A stretch of DNA of 64,000 nt from Mycobacteriales bacterium (lineage in GTDB: Bacteria > Actinomycetota > Actinomycetes > Mycobacteriales > Mycobacteriaceae): assembly GCA_018376445.1 (NCBI GenBank), contig JAHABL010000006.1:93245-157244 (forward strand), written 5' to 3'. How positions within the stretch are numbered: the stretch's first letter is position 1; the number at the start of each line of letters is the position of its first letter. Of this stretch, positions 1 to 9,701 are shown one piece after another. Position numbers and translations under genes: made by a program. The notes under the pieces are model-generated. The model saw nothing but the letters and a program-made list of their open reading frames with translations. It did not search any database and had not been told where the DNA came from.

Positions 1-108
1 CCTGCCACAGACCGGACAGACCCGGAGGCTCCCGGGAAATAAATCTGTTCTTTATCTACCTATCTACCCTACTCGCTGAAATGTGGCACGCTAGGAGATG
101 TGAAACTT

Positions 109-867
109 ATGCCGTCAGAACACTCCTCCCGATCCACCGCGGCCCGCAGCCAAAACTCCGTCACCCCCCGCGAACGACTCCAGGACGCCCACCTCTACCT
201 GTGCGTCGACGCCCGGCGCCACCTGGACGGAGACCGCCCCCGCTTCACCGCCTTGCGGGAACTCGCCGAGCAGGTATGTGAAGGCGGCTGCGACATCATC
301 CAGCTGCGCGACAAAAACTCCGTAGGGGAACGCGAACTGGGAAAGATGACGATCATCGAACAACTGGAAGCGCTGCGGGTGCTAGCAGAGGTGGTGCACG
401 CACACGGGGCACTACTGACCGTCAACGACCGCATGGATTTGGCAGTGGCAGCCGGCGCCGATGTTGCCCACGTCGGACAAGACGACATTCCCACCGAGGT
501 AGCCCGACAGATTCTCGGTGACGAGGTGGTCTTGGGCCTTAGTTGCCACTCCCCCGCCGATGTGGATGCCGCCATGGCCAACCCCTACATCGACTACTTC
601 TGCACTGGCCCCATCTGGGCCACCCCCACCAAACCCGGGCGCCCTGGCGTAGGCCTGGAGTTGGTGGAGTATGCCGCCCGCCAACAGGCCGAAGCCCGCC
701 AACCGATGGTGAAACCGTGGTTCGCTATCGGTGGCGTCAACACCACCAACGCCCCCGACGTGGTGGCAGCTGGGGCGAACCGGCTGGTGGTGGTGCGCGC
801 CCTCACCGACGCCCCCGATCCCGTCGCCGCCGCCCGAACGCTTCGCACCTGTGCCACTGGCGAATAA
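109..867 (+). CDS. thiE: Thiamine phosphate synthase
   Basis: Joins the HMP pyrophosphate and thiazole phosphate moieties to make thiamine monophosphate in the cytosol. The TIM-barrel signature is complete: GCDIIQLRDKN, NDRMDLAVAAGADVAHVGQDD, GPIWATPTKPGRPGVGLE (diphosphate loop) and FAIGGVN near the C-terminus. I chose ATG 109, which lies 11 bases after AGGAG (93-97); an in-frame GTG at 100 is possible but only 2 bases from that site. About 30 residues precede the conserved core, a little longer than usual. No TPP riboswitch was seen in the 100 bases upstream. In mycobacteria thiE also lies near pknG, so the position is a retained neighbourhood. Confidence 0.93.
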   Translation: MPSEHSSRSTAARSQNSVTPRERLQDAHLYLCVDARRHLDGDRPRFTALRELAEQVCEGGCDIIQLRDKNSVGERELGKMTIIEQLEALRVLAEVVHAHGALLTVNDRMDLAVAAGADVAHVGQDDIPTEVARQILGDEVVLGLSCHSPADVDAAMANPYIDYFCTGPIWATPTKPGRPGVGLELVEYAARQQAEARQPMVKPWFAIGGVNTTNAPDVVAAGANRLVVVRALTDAPDPVAAARTLRTCATGE

Positions 868-954
868 ACGAACACGATCCGCCCCACGAGCAACCAGACA
901 AGTAACGCAAAAGCTGGCAGAATCGACACTATAAGTAGGACTAACTGCTGCCCG

Positions 955-978
955 CTGGTGCTCTCCGGACAGCACCAG
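955..978. repeat. Perfect inverted repeat between thiE and glnX
   Basis: An 8-base arm CTGGTGCT (955-962) and its exact complement AGCACCAG (971-978) flank an 8-base loop. No T-run follows, so it is not a classical terminator. It could act as a weak terminator or mark the 5' region of the glnX-pknG transcript. Confidence 0.45.
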
Positions 979-1051
979 ATGCACGAGCCGCACCAGCTAT
1001 GCCAGATAGATGAGCTGTGCCAGAGGAATCGCTTGAGGAGGTTGTTCACCG

Positions 1052-2485
1052 ATGCGTCTCACTCCGCGTCAACGCCTCCTCCCCGAACGCCCCCTCACGG
1101 AACTCCGTAACGCCGTCCAAAACCGCAACATCGACAAAGCTCTCAACGCTAGCTTTGACTACGACGAAACCTCCGATAACCCCGTCGACAATCACGAATT
1201 CAGTGTGCGGGAGCGGCTCTCCTTCCTCCGCGGCTTCCTCTCCACTACCCCCGGAAAATTCTCCATCGTCACCACCCTGCTGCTGTTGTGCTGCATCGTC
1301 CTGGGCGGTGCCTCCGCCTCTCTCACCTTCGACCGACAGCAACAGCTCGACACCATGCTGCGCGAATCGGAGCCCCTCGCCCACGCCTCCCAACAGCTCT
1401 ACAGTTCCCTCTCCCTCGCCGATACTGCCGCCACCACGCAGTTCATGATTACAGAAGAGAGCGACCAGGTGACGCGTCAATACGAACGCGCCATCATTAA
1501 CGCCTCCACCAGCGCGATCGGTTCCCGCTCCGGCGCCTCCACCTTTGACAAGGCTAACCGGACGTTGCTCGTGAAGATTAACGCCAACATCCCCGTCTAC
1601 ACGGCGCGCATTGGGCAGGCTCTCGCCGAACAGAGTATGAACAACCCGCTCACCATCATGCACCAGGCCGATGCCCGCTCCATTATGGAAGAACATCTGC
1701 TCCCCGATGCCGAACAGCTCTATAAAAACCGCTACGCCTCCATCAACGTGGCGCAGAAAGCCTGGGCACGCCCCCTCTACGCTGCTGGTTTCTGTCTGAT
1801 ACTGCTTATCGCCACACTGGTGGCCGCACAACTGTGGCTCACCCACGTCACCCGCCGCCGCTTCAACCTGGGGCTTCTGGCCGCCACCGTGCTGGCGATC
1901 GTCTCCCTCCTGTGGGTGCTGGTCTCCTCCGGAATCTCCTTGGCCACCGCCGACAGCAGCGCCCCTGACAATCACTCCATTACGGAGATTCTCACCGACG
2001 CCCGCATCACTGCCCAACAGATGCGCTCTCATGAGATGGTGGAGCTCTCCCAGGCGAACGCCGGTTCTACCATCGAGTCCGCCCCGTTCCTCAAGAACAT
2101 GGATAAGGTGACGGGCGCCATCGATACCTTCGCAGAGCGCTCCGGCTCCGCGGAATCCGTAAAACTCACCGATCAGACTCGGACAGCTCTCGACGCCTGG
2201 CGAAACACTCACCAGGAGATGGTGGACCAGTTGGCTGACGGGAACCGCAAGCAAGCCACCGCCATTGCCACCAGTATGTCCCGCAGTGCCGGCGGTGGAC
2301 AGTTCAACGAGGTCGACACGCTGCTGCAACGCTGCATCAGTTCTGCCCGCGGCCAAGTCCGCGATAGCGCCAACCTAGCCCACAGCACCATCTTTGCCAC
2401 CGGCGTGGGACTCGTCATCCTGCTGGTGCTGGAGTCCGTGTGTGTGGTCGCCGGGTTCCTCCCCCGCTACCGGGAGTACGAGTAA
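1052..2485 (+). CDS. glnX: GlnX-like integral membrane sensor protein
   Basis: 477-residue membrane protein directly upstream of pknG. A cytosolic N-terminus (1-68) is followed by a membrane segment at about 70-91, an extracytoplasmic helical region (about 95-240), a hairpin of two membrane segments (about 241-293), a second outer region and a final membrane segment (about 446-468). ATG 1052 follows GAGGAGG by 10 bases. In corynebacteria and mycobacteria this protein (Rv0412c family) passes amino-acid availability, sensed with lipoprotein GlnH, to kinase PknG. Here its stop overlaps the pknG start by one base (TAATG), so the two are translationally coupled, but no glnH lies between them. Assignment rests on topology and position. 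Confidence 0.8.
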   Translation: MRLTPRQRLLPERPLTELRNAVQNRNIDKALNASFDYDETSDNPVDNHEFSVRERLSFLRGFLSTTPGKFSIVTTLLLLCCIVLGGASASLTFDRQQQLDTMLRESEPLAHASQQLYSSLSLADTAATTQFMITEESDQVTRQYERAIINASTSAIGSRSGASTFDKANRTLLVKINANIPVYTARIGQALAEQSMNNPLTIMHQADARSIMEEHLLPDAEQLYKNRYASINVAQKAWARPLYAAGFCLILLIATLVAAQLWLTHVTRRRFNLGLLAATVLAIVSLLWVLVSSGISLATADSSAPDNHSITEILTDARITAQQMRSHEMVELSQANAGSTIESAPFLKNMDKVTGAIDTFAERSGSAESVKLTDQTRTALDAWRNTHQEMVDQLADGNRKQATAIATSMSRSAGGGQFNEVDTLLQRCISSARGQVRDSANLAHSTIFATGVGLVILLVLESVCVVAGFLPRYREYE

Positions 2486-5040
2486 TGAGCGAAGACACTA
2501 CTGAACCCACCACTGAACCGACCGGCCCCACCAGTACGTCCGGTCCCATTACTGGGCCGACCAGCGCAACGGGACCAACTGGGCCGACCGGACCAACTGG
2601 GCCAGCCACCGGCCCCGTCAGCGAACCTGCCACCGCCATGACCGCCATGACCGCCGCCGTCCCCTTCAACCCGGACGACGACGATGACGAAGACGAGTAC
2701 TCGCTCTCTGAGCTCCTCGCCATGGGTGAGCCCACGGGGCCCGCCAACACGTCCACGGGCAGTGCCGATGAAAAAAACAATGCCGACGCAGAAAGCAGTG
2801 CCGCCACCACCGCCACGCCTACGCCTTCCCCCCACGACGACCCCACCGGCACCCCCACTGCCGCCGTCACCGCACCCGACAATGACGTCGTCAGCACCGT
2901 TGGTGTTGTCAAAGTCCCCGTCTCCCCCGGCATCAACGGCGGCGAACACCCCCACCGCACCGACACCGCCGACCGCCTCGATACCGAATTCGAAGTCCAG
3001 CAACGGCCCGGCCGCCGCGTCGCCGACGGACTCGTCACCATCCCCTTCATCACCCCCTACGACCCCCTCGACGCCCTCCTCAGCAAGGAAAAAGTCGCCA
3101 AAGTCGCCGAACAAAAAGGCGTCCCCCTCCCCCGCCTCAAACCCGGCGACTGGGTAGGCGACCAATACGAAATCCAAGGCGTCATCGCCTACGGCGGCAT
3201 GGGATGGATCTACATTGGCCGCGACCACAACGTCTCCGAACGCTGGGTCGTCTTCAAAGGCCTCCTCGACACCAACCGGGAAGAATCCCTCGAAGTCGCA
3301 CGCGCCGAAAAAGAATTCCTCGCGCAGGTCACCCACCCCGGCATCGTCAACATCTACAACTTCGTCATCGACCACAACCCCGCCCACCACAGCGCAAACC
3401 AACCCGGCGACGCCGACTACATCGTCATGGAATACGTCGGCGGCCCCTCACTGCGCACTGTCCGCAACTCCAACCCTGGGCACGTCCTCGACGTCACCCT
3501 CGCCATCGGCTACATCCTAGAAGTCCTCCCCGCCCTCGACCACCTCCACTCCCTCGGGCTCGCCTACAACGACCTCAAACCCGAAAACATTATGCTCACC
3601 GAGGACCAGGTAAAGCTCATCGACATGGGAGCCGTCACCCCCATCGGCAAATTCGGCTACATCTACGGCACCCCCGGCTTCCAGGCCCCCGAAATCGCCA
3701 CCAGCGGCCCCTCCATCGCCTCCGACATTTACACCGTCGGCCGCACCCTCGCCGCCCTCATTATGCGGCTCCCCCACGAAGACGGCGTCTACAAACCGGG
3801 CATCCCCTCCCCCACGGACGAGCCGCTCATGCATAAACATGACAGCCTCTACCGGCTCCTCCGCCGCGCCACCGACCCCAACCCGAAGCACCGCTTCACC
3901 TCCGCCACCGACATGTCCGTGCAGCTCATGGGTGTGCTACGGGAAATCCTCTCGGAGCGGGAAGGCCGCGAATACCCCTTCCTGTCCACCCAGTTCTCCC
4001 CCCAGCGCAACACCTTCGGCATCACCAAAGAGGTAGCCCGTACTGACTTCCTCCGCGACGGCCGTATGCACGACTTCCTCCTCAACCCCGAATCGCTGGC
4101 GGAAGCCCTCCCCCTCACACTCTCTGACCCAGACGACCCCGGCGCACAACTCATTACCGCCACCAGCTACTCCACCCCGCAGGAACGCATCGACCAGCTG
4201 ATGTCCGCACTGCAAAACCCCAACTCCCCCGCCCGCCACTCCACCGAAGTACCCCTTGCCATCGTGCGCTCCTACATTGACCTGGGCGACCCCACCATGG
4301 CCAAAGACATCCTCACCCAGATGCATCCGCACATCCTGGACTGGCGCTACGAGTGGCACCAGGGCATCACCAGCCTGCTCAAACACCGCTACCGGTCCGC
4401 CTACCGGCACTTCGACAGAGTCCTCGACAGCCTCCCCGGCGAAACCGGCCCCAAGCTAGCCCTCGCCTCCACCTCCGAACTCATCGTGCAAGATGAGCCA
4501 GACATGTCCCTGGCAGAAAAGGAAGAATGGCAGGCCATCGCCCGCAGCTACTACCGCACCTGCTGGCGTTGCGACCACACCACCGTGTCAGCTGGCTTCG
4601 GCCTGGCGCGCCAGCTCAACCATCTGGGAGAGGTGGAGCAAGCTGTAGCTACACTGTCTGAGCTGCTCTCCAACAACCGCCACTACCCAACTGCCGTGCT
4701 GACAGCCGTCCTCATGATGGTGCGCCGCCCGCCCGCCGAGCTGACGGAGGACGCGCTGGTGAAGGCAGCCGACATGCTGTTGACGCTGCCGGAGACCGAA
4801 CCCCGTATTCGGCAAATACGCATCGTGGTGTTGGAGGCGGCCCTGCGGTGGCTGCGCTACAACAAGCTGCGGCACGCCGAACACCACAAGACCATCTTCA
4901 ACCTGCACTTCTCCCGCAATGGAGTGCGTGGCGGGCTGGAGCGGAGCCTGCGTATTATGGCTCGCAATGCCCCCACCCGGGTACACCGGTACCGCCTGGT
5001 GGATATGGCAAATACAGTGCGGCCGGTAACGCTCTTCTAA
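2485..5040 (+). CDS. pknG: Serine/threonine protein kinase PknG (rubredoxin-less form)
   Basis: Soluble kinase that phosphorylates OdhI/GarA to control 2-oxoglutarate dehydrogenase flux. ATG 2485 overlaps the glnX stop. Residues 1-60 are Thr/Pro-rich with GPT repeats, followed by an Asp/Glu run and a long disordered segment. The kinase domain starts near residue 226 with the glycine loop GVIAYGGMG, Lys258 (VVFKG), catalytic Asp363 in YNDLKPEN and metal-binding Asp380 in DMGAV, as in PknG of other actinobacteria. A C-terminal TPR region fills about 600-851. The N-terminal half has no CxxC pairs, so the iron-binding rubredoxin domain of mycobacterial PknG is absent, as reported for corynebacterial PknG. 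About 851 residues. Confidence 0.95.
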   Translation: MSEDTTEPTTEPTGPTSTSGPITGPTSATGPTGPTGPTGPATGPVSEPATAMTAMTAAVPFNPDDDDDEDEYSLSELLAMGEPTGPANTSTGSADEKNNADAESSAATTATPTPSPHDDPTGTPTAAVTAPDNDVVSTVGVVKVPVSPGINGGEHPHRTDTADRLDTEFEVQQRPGRRVADGLVTIPFITPYDPLDALLSKEKVAKVAEQKGVPLPRLKPGDWVGDQYEIQGVIAYGGMGWIYIGRDHNVSERWVVFKGLLDTNREESLEVARAEKEFLAQVTHPGIVNIYNFVIDHNPAHHSANQPGDADYIVMEYVGGPSLRTVRNSNPGHVLDVTLAIGYILEVLPALDHLHSLGLAYNDLKPENIMLTEDQVKLIDMGAVTPIGKFGYIYGTPGFQAPEIATSGPSIASDIYTVGRTLAALIMRLPHEDGVYKPGIPSPTDEPLMHKHDSLYRLLRRATDPNPKHRFTSATDMSVQLMGVLREILSEREGREYPFLSTQFSPQRNTFGITKEVARTDFLRDGRMHDFLLNPESLAEALPLTLSDPDDPGAQLITATSYSTPQERIDQLMSALQNPNSPARHSTEVPLAIVRSYIDLGDPTMAKDILTQMHPHILDWRYEWHQGITSLLKHRYRSAYRHFDRVLDSLPGETGPKLALASTSELIVQDEPDMSLAEKEEWQAIARSYYRTCWRCDHTTVSAGFGLARQLNHLGEVEQAVATLSELLSNNRHYPTAVLTAVLMMVRRPPAELTEDALVKAADMLLTLPETEPRIRQIRIVVLEAALRWLRYNKLRHAEHHKTIFNLHFSRNGVRGGLERSLRIMARNAPTRVHRYRLVDMANTVRPVTLF

Positions 5041-5069
5041 GAGCTCCCGGCAGCCCCCACCCGAGCGCG

Positions 5070-6266
5070 CTATTTCGCGAACGCGAGAGCCATCCGGGAA
5101 ATCGCAAGCTCTTCGTTGGTGGGAACCACGATAGCCGTCACCTTGGACTCGGGGGTAGAGATAACACAAGGTTCCTTGAACTTGTGGTTATTGACCACTG
5201 GGTCAATCTGGATACCCAGCTCTTCCAACCCCTCCAGGCAAGATTCCCGCATTTCGGGGGAATTCTCACCAATGCCAGCGGTGAAAGCAATGACGTCCAC
5301 GCCACCCAACTCCGCCATGTAGGCACCCAAGTAGTGCTTGAGGCGGGTGACGTAGACATCCCAACAGAGCTGACCTTTAGGGTCGTGGACAGCCATGAGG
5401 TCGTCCAGGGTACGCATATCAGACGTACCGATGAGAGCTTTCACACCGGATTCACGGTTGAGCATATGGTCCATCTCATCCACGGTGTAGCCGCCCTGCC
5501 GCATGAGGTGAAGCACCACGGAGGGGTCGATATCGCCACAGCGGCTACCCATGACCAGACCGCCCAGCGGGGTAAGCCCCATAGAGGTGTCAATCGGCTT
5601 GCCGTTCTTCACTGCGGAAACAGAGGCCCCGTTACCCAGGTGCATGATGATCTGCCGCAGATTACTGGGATCGAGGTCGAGGAGTTTGGGAACCTGCTGG
5701 GAGACATATTGGTGACTCGTGCCATGAGCTCCGTAACGGCGAACCGCATAGGTGTCAGCAATATCCTGCGGAATGGGGAAGATGGCGGATGCTGCGGGGA
5801 GGTCAGCAAAGAACGCGGTATCAAATACGGCCACGTGGGGGACACTGGGGAGCAGCTTGCGGGCAACTTTCATACCCAGCACGTGGGCCGGATTGTGGAG
5901 AGGTGCCAGCGGGGAGAGACTCTCAATCTGGTCCATCACCGTGTCGTCAATTTCTACCGGCTCGCGGAAAAGGTTGCCACCTTGCACAACGCGGTGGCCA
6001 ACAGCTACGACATCTTGCTCATCAAGGTTGAGTCCGACTTCCGCGAAGAGGTCGACAACGAGCTGCAGACCGATGCTGTGGTCGGGGATTGCGGCGGTGT
6101 GTTCGATCTTTTCTCCGTCGTGCTTGATGGAGTATTTGCCTTTCTCAAGGCCGATCTGGTCGACGAGGCCGGACGCGACGACGGCATCTGCACCTTCCAG
6201 AGCCGGGTTGATGAGCTGGTACTTGATGGAGGAAGAACCAGAGTTAATGACGAATACAGTGCTCAA
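5070..6266 (-). CDS. ackA: Acetate kinase
   Basis: Interconverts acetyl phosphate + ADP and acetate + ATP. Signature motifs are present: VINSGSSSIKYQL at the N-terminus, HLGNGASVSAV (phosphate loop), GTSDMRTL and the C-terminal TAGIGENSPEMR. 398 residues, full length. The start is TTG at 6266, preceded by AGGAG six bases upstream; this ribosome site overlaps the stop codon of pta (TTTAGGAG), so translation of ackA should depend on pta. Convergent with pknG, with only 29 bases between stops. The pta-ackA-pknG order matches mycobacteria. Confidence 0.97.
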   Translation of the reverse strand: MSTVFVINSGSSSIKYQLINPALEGADAVVASGLVDQIGLEKGKYSIKHDGEKIEHTAAIPDHSIGLQLVVDLFAEVGLNLDEQDVVAVGHRVVQGGNLFREPVEIDDTVMDQIESLSPLAPLHNPAHVLGMKVARKLLPSVPHVAVFDTAFFADLPAASAIFPIPQDIADTYAVRRYGAHGTSHQYVSQQVPKLLDLDPSNLRQIIMHLGNGASVSAVKNGKPIDTSMGLTPLGGLVMGSRCGDIDPSVVLHLMRQGGYTVDEMDHMLNRESGVKALIGTSDMRTLDDLMAVHDPKGQLCWDVYVTRLKHYLGAYMAELGGVDVIAFTAGIGENSPEMRESCLEGLEELGIQIDPVVNNHKFKEPCVISTPESKVTAIVVPTNEELAISRMALAFAK

Positions 6267-6275
6267 GTGGGGCTC

Positions 6276-8384
6276 CTAAATGCTCTGAGCTTGGGTAGCA
6301 GTGACCGCGACGGTGTTGACGATGTCCTCCACGAGGGCGCCGCGGGAGAGGTCATTGATGGGTTTCTTGAGACCCTGCAGGATGGGTCCGACGGCGACAG
6401 CACCGGCAGTACGCTGCACTGCCTTATAGGTGTTGTTGCCGGTGTTGAGGTCGGGGAAGACCAGTACGGTGGCGCGTCCGGCGACAACTGAGTCGGGGGC
6501 CTTGGCAGCGCCGACGGTGGCGTCCACGGCCGCGTCGAACTGGATGGGACCGTCCACCGGGTACGGCATATCGCTGTCTTTGACGATGGCGACGGCTTCG
6601 CACACCTTGTCGACGTCCGCGCCGGAGCCGGAGGTGCCGGTGGAGTAGGACAGGAGGGCGACGCGGGGTTCTACGCCGAACTGGCTGGCGGTCTCGGCGG
6701 AGGAGATGGCGATGTCAGCGAGCTGGGCGGGGGTGGGGTCGATGTTGACGGCGCAGTCGCCGAAGGCCAGCACGTGGTCCTCCAGGCACATGAGGAAGAT
6801 GGAGGAGACGGTGGCGACGCCGGGCTTGGTCTTGATGATTTCGAAGCTGGGACGGATGGTGTGGGCGGTGGTGTGGGCGGCGCCAGAGACCATGCCGTCG
6901 GCTTTGCCGAGGTGGACCATCATGGTGGCGAAGTAGCTGATGTCCTTCATCTTTTCGCGCGCGTCATCAATGCTGATGCCCTTGTGTTTGCGCAGCTGGA
7001 AGTAGGTTTCTGCGAACTCTTCCAGACCGTCGTAGTGGGCGGGGTCGAGCAGTGTGGCGGCGGAGAGGTCGAGTCCAAGCTGCTTGGCGCGGGTGAGGAT
7101 GGAGTCTGGGTCGCCCAGGATGGTGAGGTCGGCGAAGCCTTCGTGGAGGATGATGTCGGCGGCTTCGAGGATGCGGTCGTCGTCACCTTCCGGCAGCACG
7201 ATGTGCTTCTTGTCCGCTTTGGCCCGCTGGAGCAGCTGGTACTGGAACATTTGGGGGGTGACGGAGGTGGGTGCGGGGGTGGCGAGGAGGTCGTCCAGCG
7301 GGGTGGCGTCGAACCAGTCGGTGGCGAATTCTTGTGCTTTGGCCAACTTGTGGGTAGCGCTGGTGCGCAGTACACCGCGGGTGTTGTCGATGGTGGTGGC
7401 GGTGGCGTAGGTGCCCAGTTGGGTGCTGAGGATGGGAACCTGGGTGTTGGCCTTGGCCATCTCGAGTTGTTCGGGGGTGGGTTCGACACTGGCGGTCCAG
7501 ATGATGCCGACGATATTGGCGGTTTCTGGATCGTCCTGGTTGGCGAGCAGGGTGGCGATGGTGCTTTCGCGGTCGGCGGGGACGACGACGATGGAGTCTT
7601 CGGAGATGTGGTCGAGGATGCGCTGTGAGGTGACGCCTGCGACGGTGACGGCGAGGGCTTCATTGTTGAGCAGCTCGGGGTCGACGTCGTTGATGGGGGT
7701 GGCGTTGACGGCACGCTGGAGCTCGGAGACGGTGGGGGCGTGCAGGAGCGGAATTTCGGGGGTGGTGAGGACGGGGAGGTTGAGGGCGTCCCCGAAGGAG
7801 TCCCGGATTTCCTGTGCGAGCTCTTGGTAGTTGTCGCCGTCGGCGGGGATCCGGTTGACGATGAGGGCGGCCGGGTTCTGGTGGTTCTTGCGGAGGTGTT
7901 GGACGGCGGCGAAGCAGATGGAGCGGAGGGTGGTGACGTCGCGGTCGCGGAGGCTTTCGACGAGGAGGAGGCGGGCACCCAGGTTCATGGCGATTTGGCC
8001 GTTGAGGTCGAATTCGTCGGCCATGCCGGTGGAGTAGTCGCTGCCGAGGACGACGACGATGTCACATTTGGCTTGGATGGCGTCGAAGCGGGAGATGATG
8101 GTGGAAAGCGCGGTGTTACGGTCTTCCAGCAGATCAAGGTAGTTGACGCCGGTGCAGTCCTGGTAGGTGAGGTCGGCGTTGCTGATCTCGGTGAGGGCCT
8201 GCAGCATGGGGTCCCCTTGTTCGGAGGGGATGACGCTGGCGGGGAGGATGGGGTTCACCGGGCGGAAAATGCCGACGGTGTATCCGGCGTCCTTCAGGCC
8301 GTAGATAAGAGCTGCGGTAATGATGGAGGTGCCGGCGTTGGCTGCCGATGCCATGACGTAGAAGGGGGCTTGGTTCCGCTCCAT
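6276..8384 (-). CDS. pta: Phosphate acetyltransferase
   Basis: Converts acetyl-CoA and phosphate to acetyl phosphate, the first step of the Pta-AckA overflow pathway. About 702 residues with an N-terminal P-loop-like domain (starting FYVMASAANAGTS), a middle DRTGG-type region and the C-terminal PTA_PTB catalytic domain beginning near KHIVLPEGDDDRILEA and ending TNTVAVTATQAQSI. I placed the start at ATG 8384 because homologues begin close to the P-loop and AAGGAA lies about 12 bases upstream; the frame remains open to 8441. Nine bases separate its stop from the ackA start. Confidence 0.95.
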   Translation of the reverse strand: MERNQAPFYVMASAANAGTSIITAALIYGLKDAGYTVGIFRPVNPILPASVIPSEQGDPMLQALTEISNADLTYQDCTGVNYLDLLEDRNTALSTIISRFDAIQAKCDIVVVLGSDYSTGMADEFDLNGQIAMNLGARLLLVESLRDRDVTTLRSICFAAVQHLRKNHQNPAALIVNRIPADGDNYQELAQEIRDSFGDALNLPVLTTPEIPLLHAPTVSELQRAVNATPINDVDPELLNNEALAVTVAGVTSQRILDHISEDSIVVVPADRESTIATLLANQDDPETANIVGIIWTASVEPTPEQLEMAKANTQVPILSTQLGTYATATTIDNTRGVLRTSATHKLAKAQEFATDWFDATPLDDLLATPAPTSVTPQMFQYQLLQRAKADKKHIVLPEGDDDRILEAADIILHEGFADLTILGDPDSILTRAKQLGLDLSAATLLDPAHYDGLEEFAETYFQLRKHKGISIDDAREKMKDISYFATMMVHLGKADGMVSGAAHTTAHTIRPSFEIIKTKPGVATVSSIFLMCLEDHVLAFGDCAVNIDPTPAQLADIAISSAETASQFGVEPRVALLSYSTGTSGSGADVDKVCEAVAIVKDSDMPYPVDGPIQFDAAVDATVGAAKAPDSVVAGRATVLVFPDLNTGNNTYKAVQRTAGAVAVGPILQGLKKPINDLSRGALVEDIVNTVAVTATQAQSI

Positions 8385-8702
8385 AGAAGTCACCGATTCC
8401 TTGCGTTTCAAGAGTTGTGCGGATTTGTCGCGTGGCGACACTGTCGTTGTCGTAAATTAGCTATAGCTCGGGTGTCTTGTGGATCCCCGGGTTGCGCCCT
8501 TAGCGCTTATTCTAGTGAGCACGATTAGCTACAGACGAATTTTCTTGGCGTGCACTCTGTGCCCTGCAGTGTGTCTGCTCGGTTGGGTGTGTTTGTCGCG
8601 GTGTGGAACTGCTCGTTGCGGCGTGGTCTATTCGAATACACACTGTTCTGGTGATCTCTACCAGAAGCTAGCTTTTTCGCTGCGACCTGAGACAATAGAG
8701 AT
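8385..8702. promoter_or_regulatory. Divergent promoter region between pta and the HAD gene
   Basis: 318 bases without a gene. A small hairpin (TTCTGGT at 8646-8652 pairing with ACCAGAA at 8660-8666) is followed by GCTAGCTTTTT, which could end a short transcript or be a 5' leader structure of the rightward gene. Otherwise no RNA family or operator was recognised. Promoters for pta (leftward) and the phosphatase (rightward) must lie here. Confidence 0.4.
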
Positions 8703-9629
8703 ATGACAACGAAAGACAAGACGGCACGAGTGAGTGCAGGTTCTGCCGAAAATATGGAGGAGGACTCCGCATTGAAGAAGCAGCAGGACAAAAAAGAGGA
8801 GAAAAAGGACACGTCATCGTCTGTGAAGTGGAACTTCCTGACTGACATGGATGGCGTTCTGATTAAAGAGAACAAGCCCGTTGAGGGCGCTGAAAAGTTC
8901 CTTAAAGAGTTGCAGGACAACGACACCAACTACATGGTGTTGACGAACAACTCGATTTTTACGCCGCGCGATCTGTCCGCCCGGCTTGCCCTCAGCGGCA
9001 TTGACATTCCCGCGGAGCGCATCTGGACCTCCGCGCTGGCCACCGCCGCCTTCTTGGATGAGCAAAATCCTTATGGCACTGCCTATGTGGTGGGCGAAAC
9101 CGGACTCACCACCGCCATCCACGAAGCTGGCTACATTCTGACCGACACCAACCCCGACTATGTGGTGTTGGGCGAAACCCGCACGTACAGCTTCGAGGCC
9201 ATTACGAAGGCCATCAACCTCATTATTAAAGGTGCCAAGTTCATCTGCACCAACCCTGATAACACGGGTCCCGCCCCGGAGGGTGTACTGCCGGCAACCG
9301 GTTCGGTCGCATCTCTCATCATGGCGTCCACCGGCAAAGAGCCCTACTACATTGGCAAGCCGAACCCGATGATGATGCGGTCCGCGCTGCGCGCGATGGG
9401 TGCACACTCCGAGGAGACCATTATGATTGGCGACCGGATGGACACAGATGTGAAGTCTGGCTTGGAAGCTGGCATGCACACGTTCCTGGTGCTCTCCGGT
9501 ATCTCGGATGTGAAGGAAGCGAACAGCTGGCCCTACCGTGCCAGCCGCATTATTGATTCGGTTGGGGCACTGGTGGGCCACACGAAGGATCCGCTGAGTG
9601 TGGAGGATTCCGACCTGGTCAAGGACTAG
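8703..9629 (+). CDS. HAD-IIA family sugar-phosphatase (NagD-like)
   Basis: Predicted phosphatase of the haloacid dehalogenase superfamily, subclass IIA. Motif I is DMDGVL (residues about 48-53), motif II the TNNS stretch, motif III lysine sits in GKPNPMMM, and motif IV is GDRMDTD. Family members act on sugar or nucleotide phosphates; the substrate here is unknown. An N-terminal extension of about 42 residues, rich in Lys, Asp, Glu and Ser, precedes the first beta strand and is absent from NagD. There is little ribosome-site sequence before ATG 8703. A strong terminator follows. Confidence 0.88.
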   Translation: MTTKDKTARVSAGSAENMEEDSALKKQQDKKEEKKDTSSSVKWNFLTDMDGVLIKENKPVEGAEKFLKELQDNDTNYMVLTNNSIFTPRDLSARLALSGIDIPAERIWTSALATAAFLDEQNPYGTAYVVGETGLTTAIHEAGYILTDTNPDYVVLGETRTYSFEAITKAINLIIKGAKFICTNPDNTGPAPEGVLPATGSVASLIMASTGKEPYYIGKPNPMMMRSALRAMGAHSEETIMIGDRMDTDVKSGLEAGMHTFLVLSGISDVKEANSWPYRASRIIDSVGALVGHTKDPLSVEDSDLVKD

Positions 9630-9655
9630 CGGAACACTACCCCGGAGACGGCGAG

Positions 9656-9688
9656 GGCCTGCGCACTACTGCGCAGGCCTGTGCTTTA
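9656..9688. terminator. Bidirectional terminator
   Basis: Perfect 10-base-pair stem GGCCTGCGCA/TGCGCAGGCC with a four-base loop, followed by a T-rich stretch (CTTTAT). It separates the convergent HAD phosphatase and Nudix genes. Confidence 0.75.
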
Positions 9689-9701
9689 TCTGGGCTCTTC
9701 G

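Noticed and set aside
1..100. TPP riboswitch in front of thiE
   Set aside because: No CTGAGA or ACCCTTTGAACCTGA-like elements are present in the available upstream sequence.
2467..3402. Long minus-strand frames opposite pknG
   Set aside because: Gly/Val/Asp-rich antisense shadow of the Pro/Thr-rich N-terminus; no homology.
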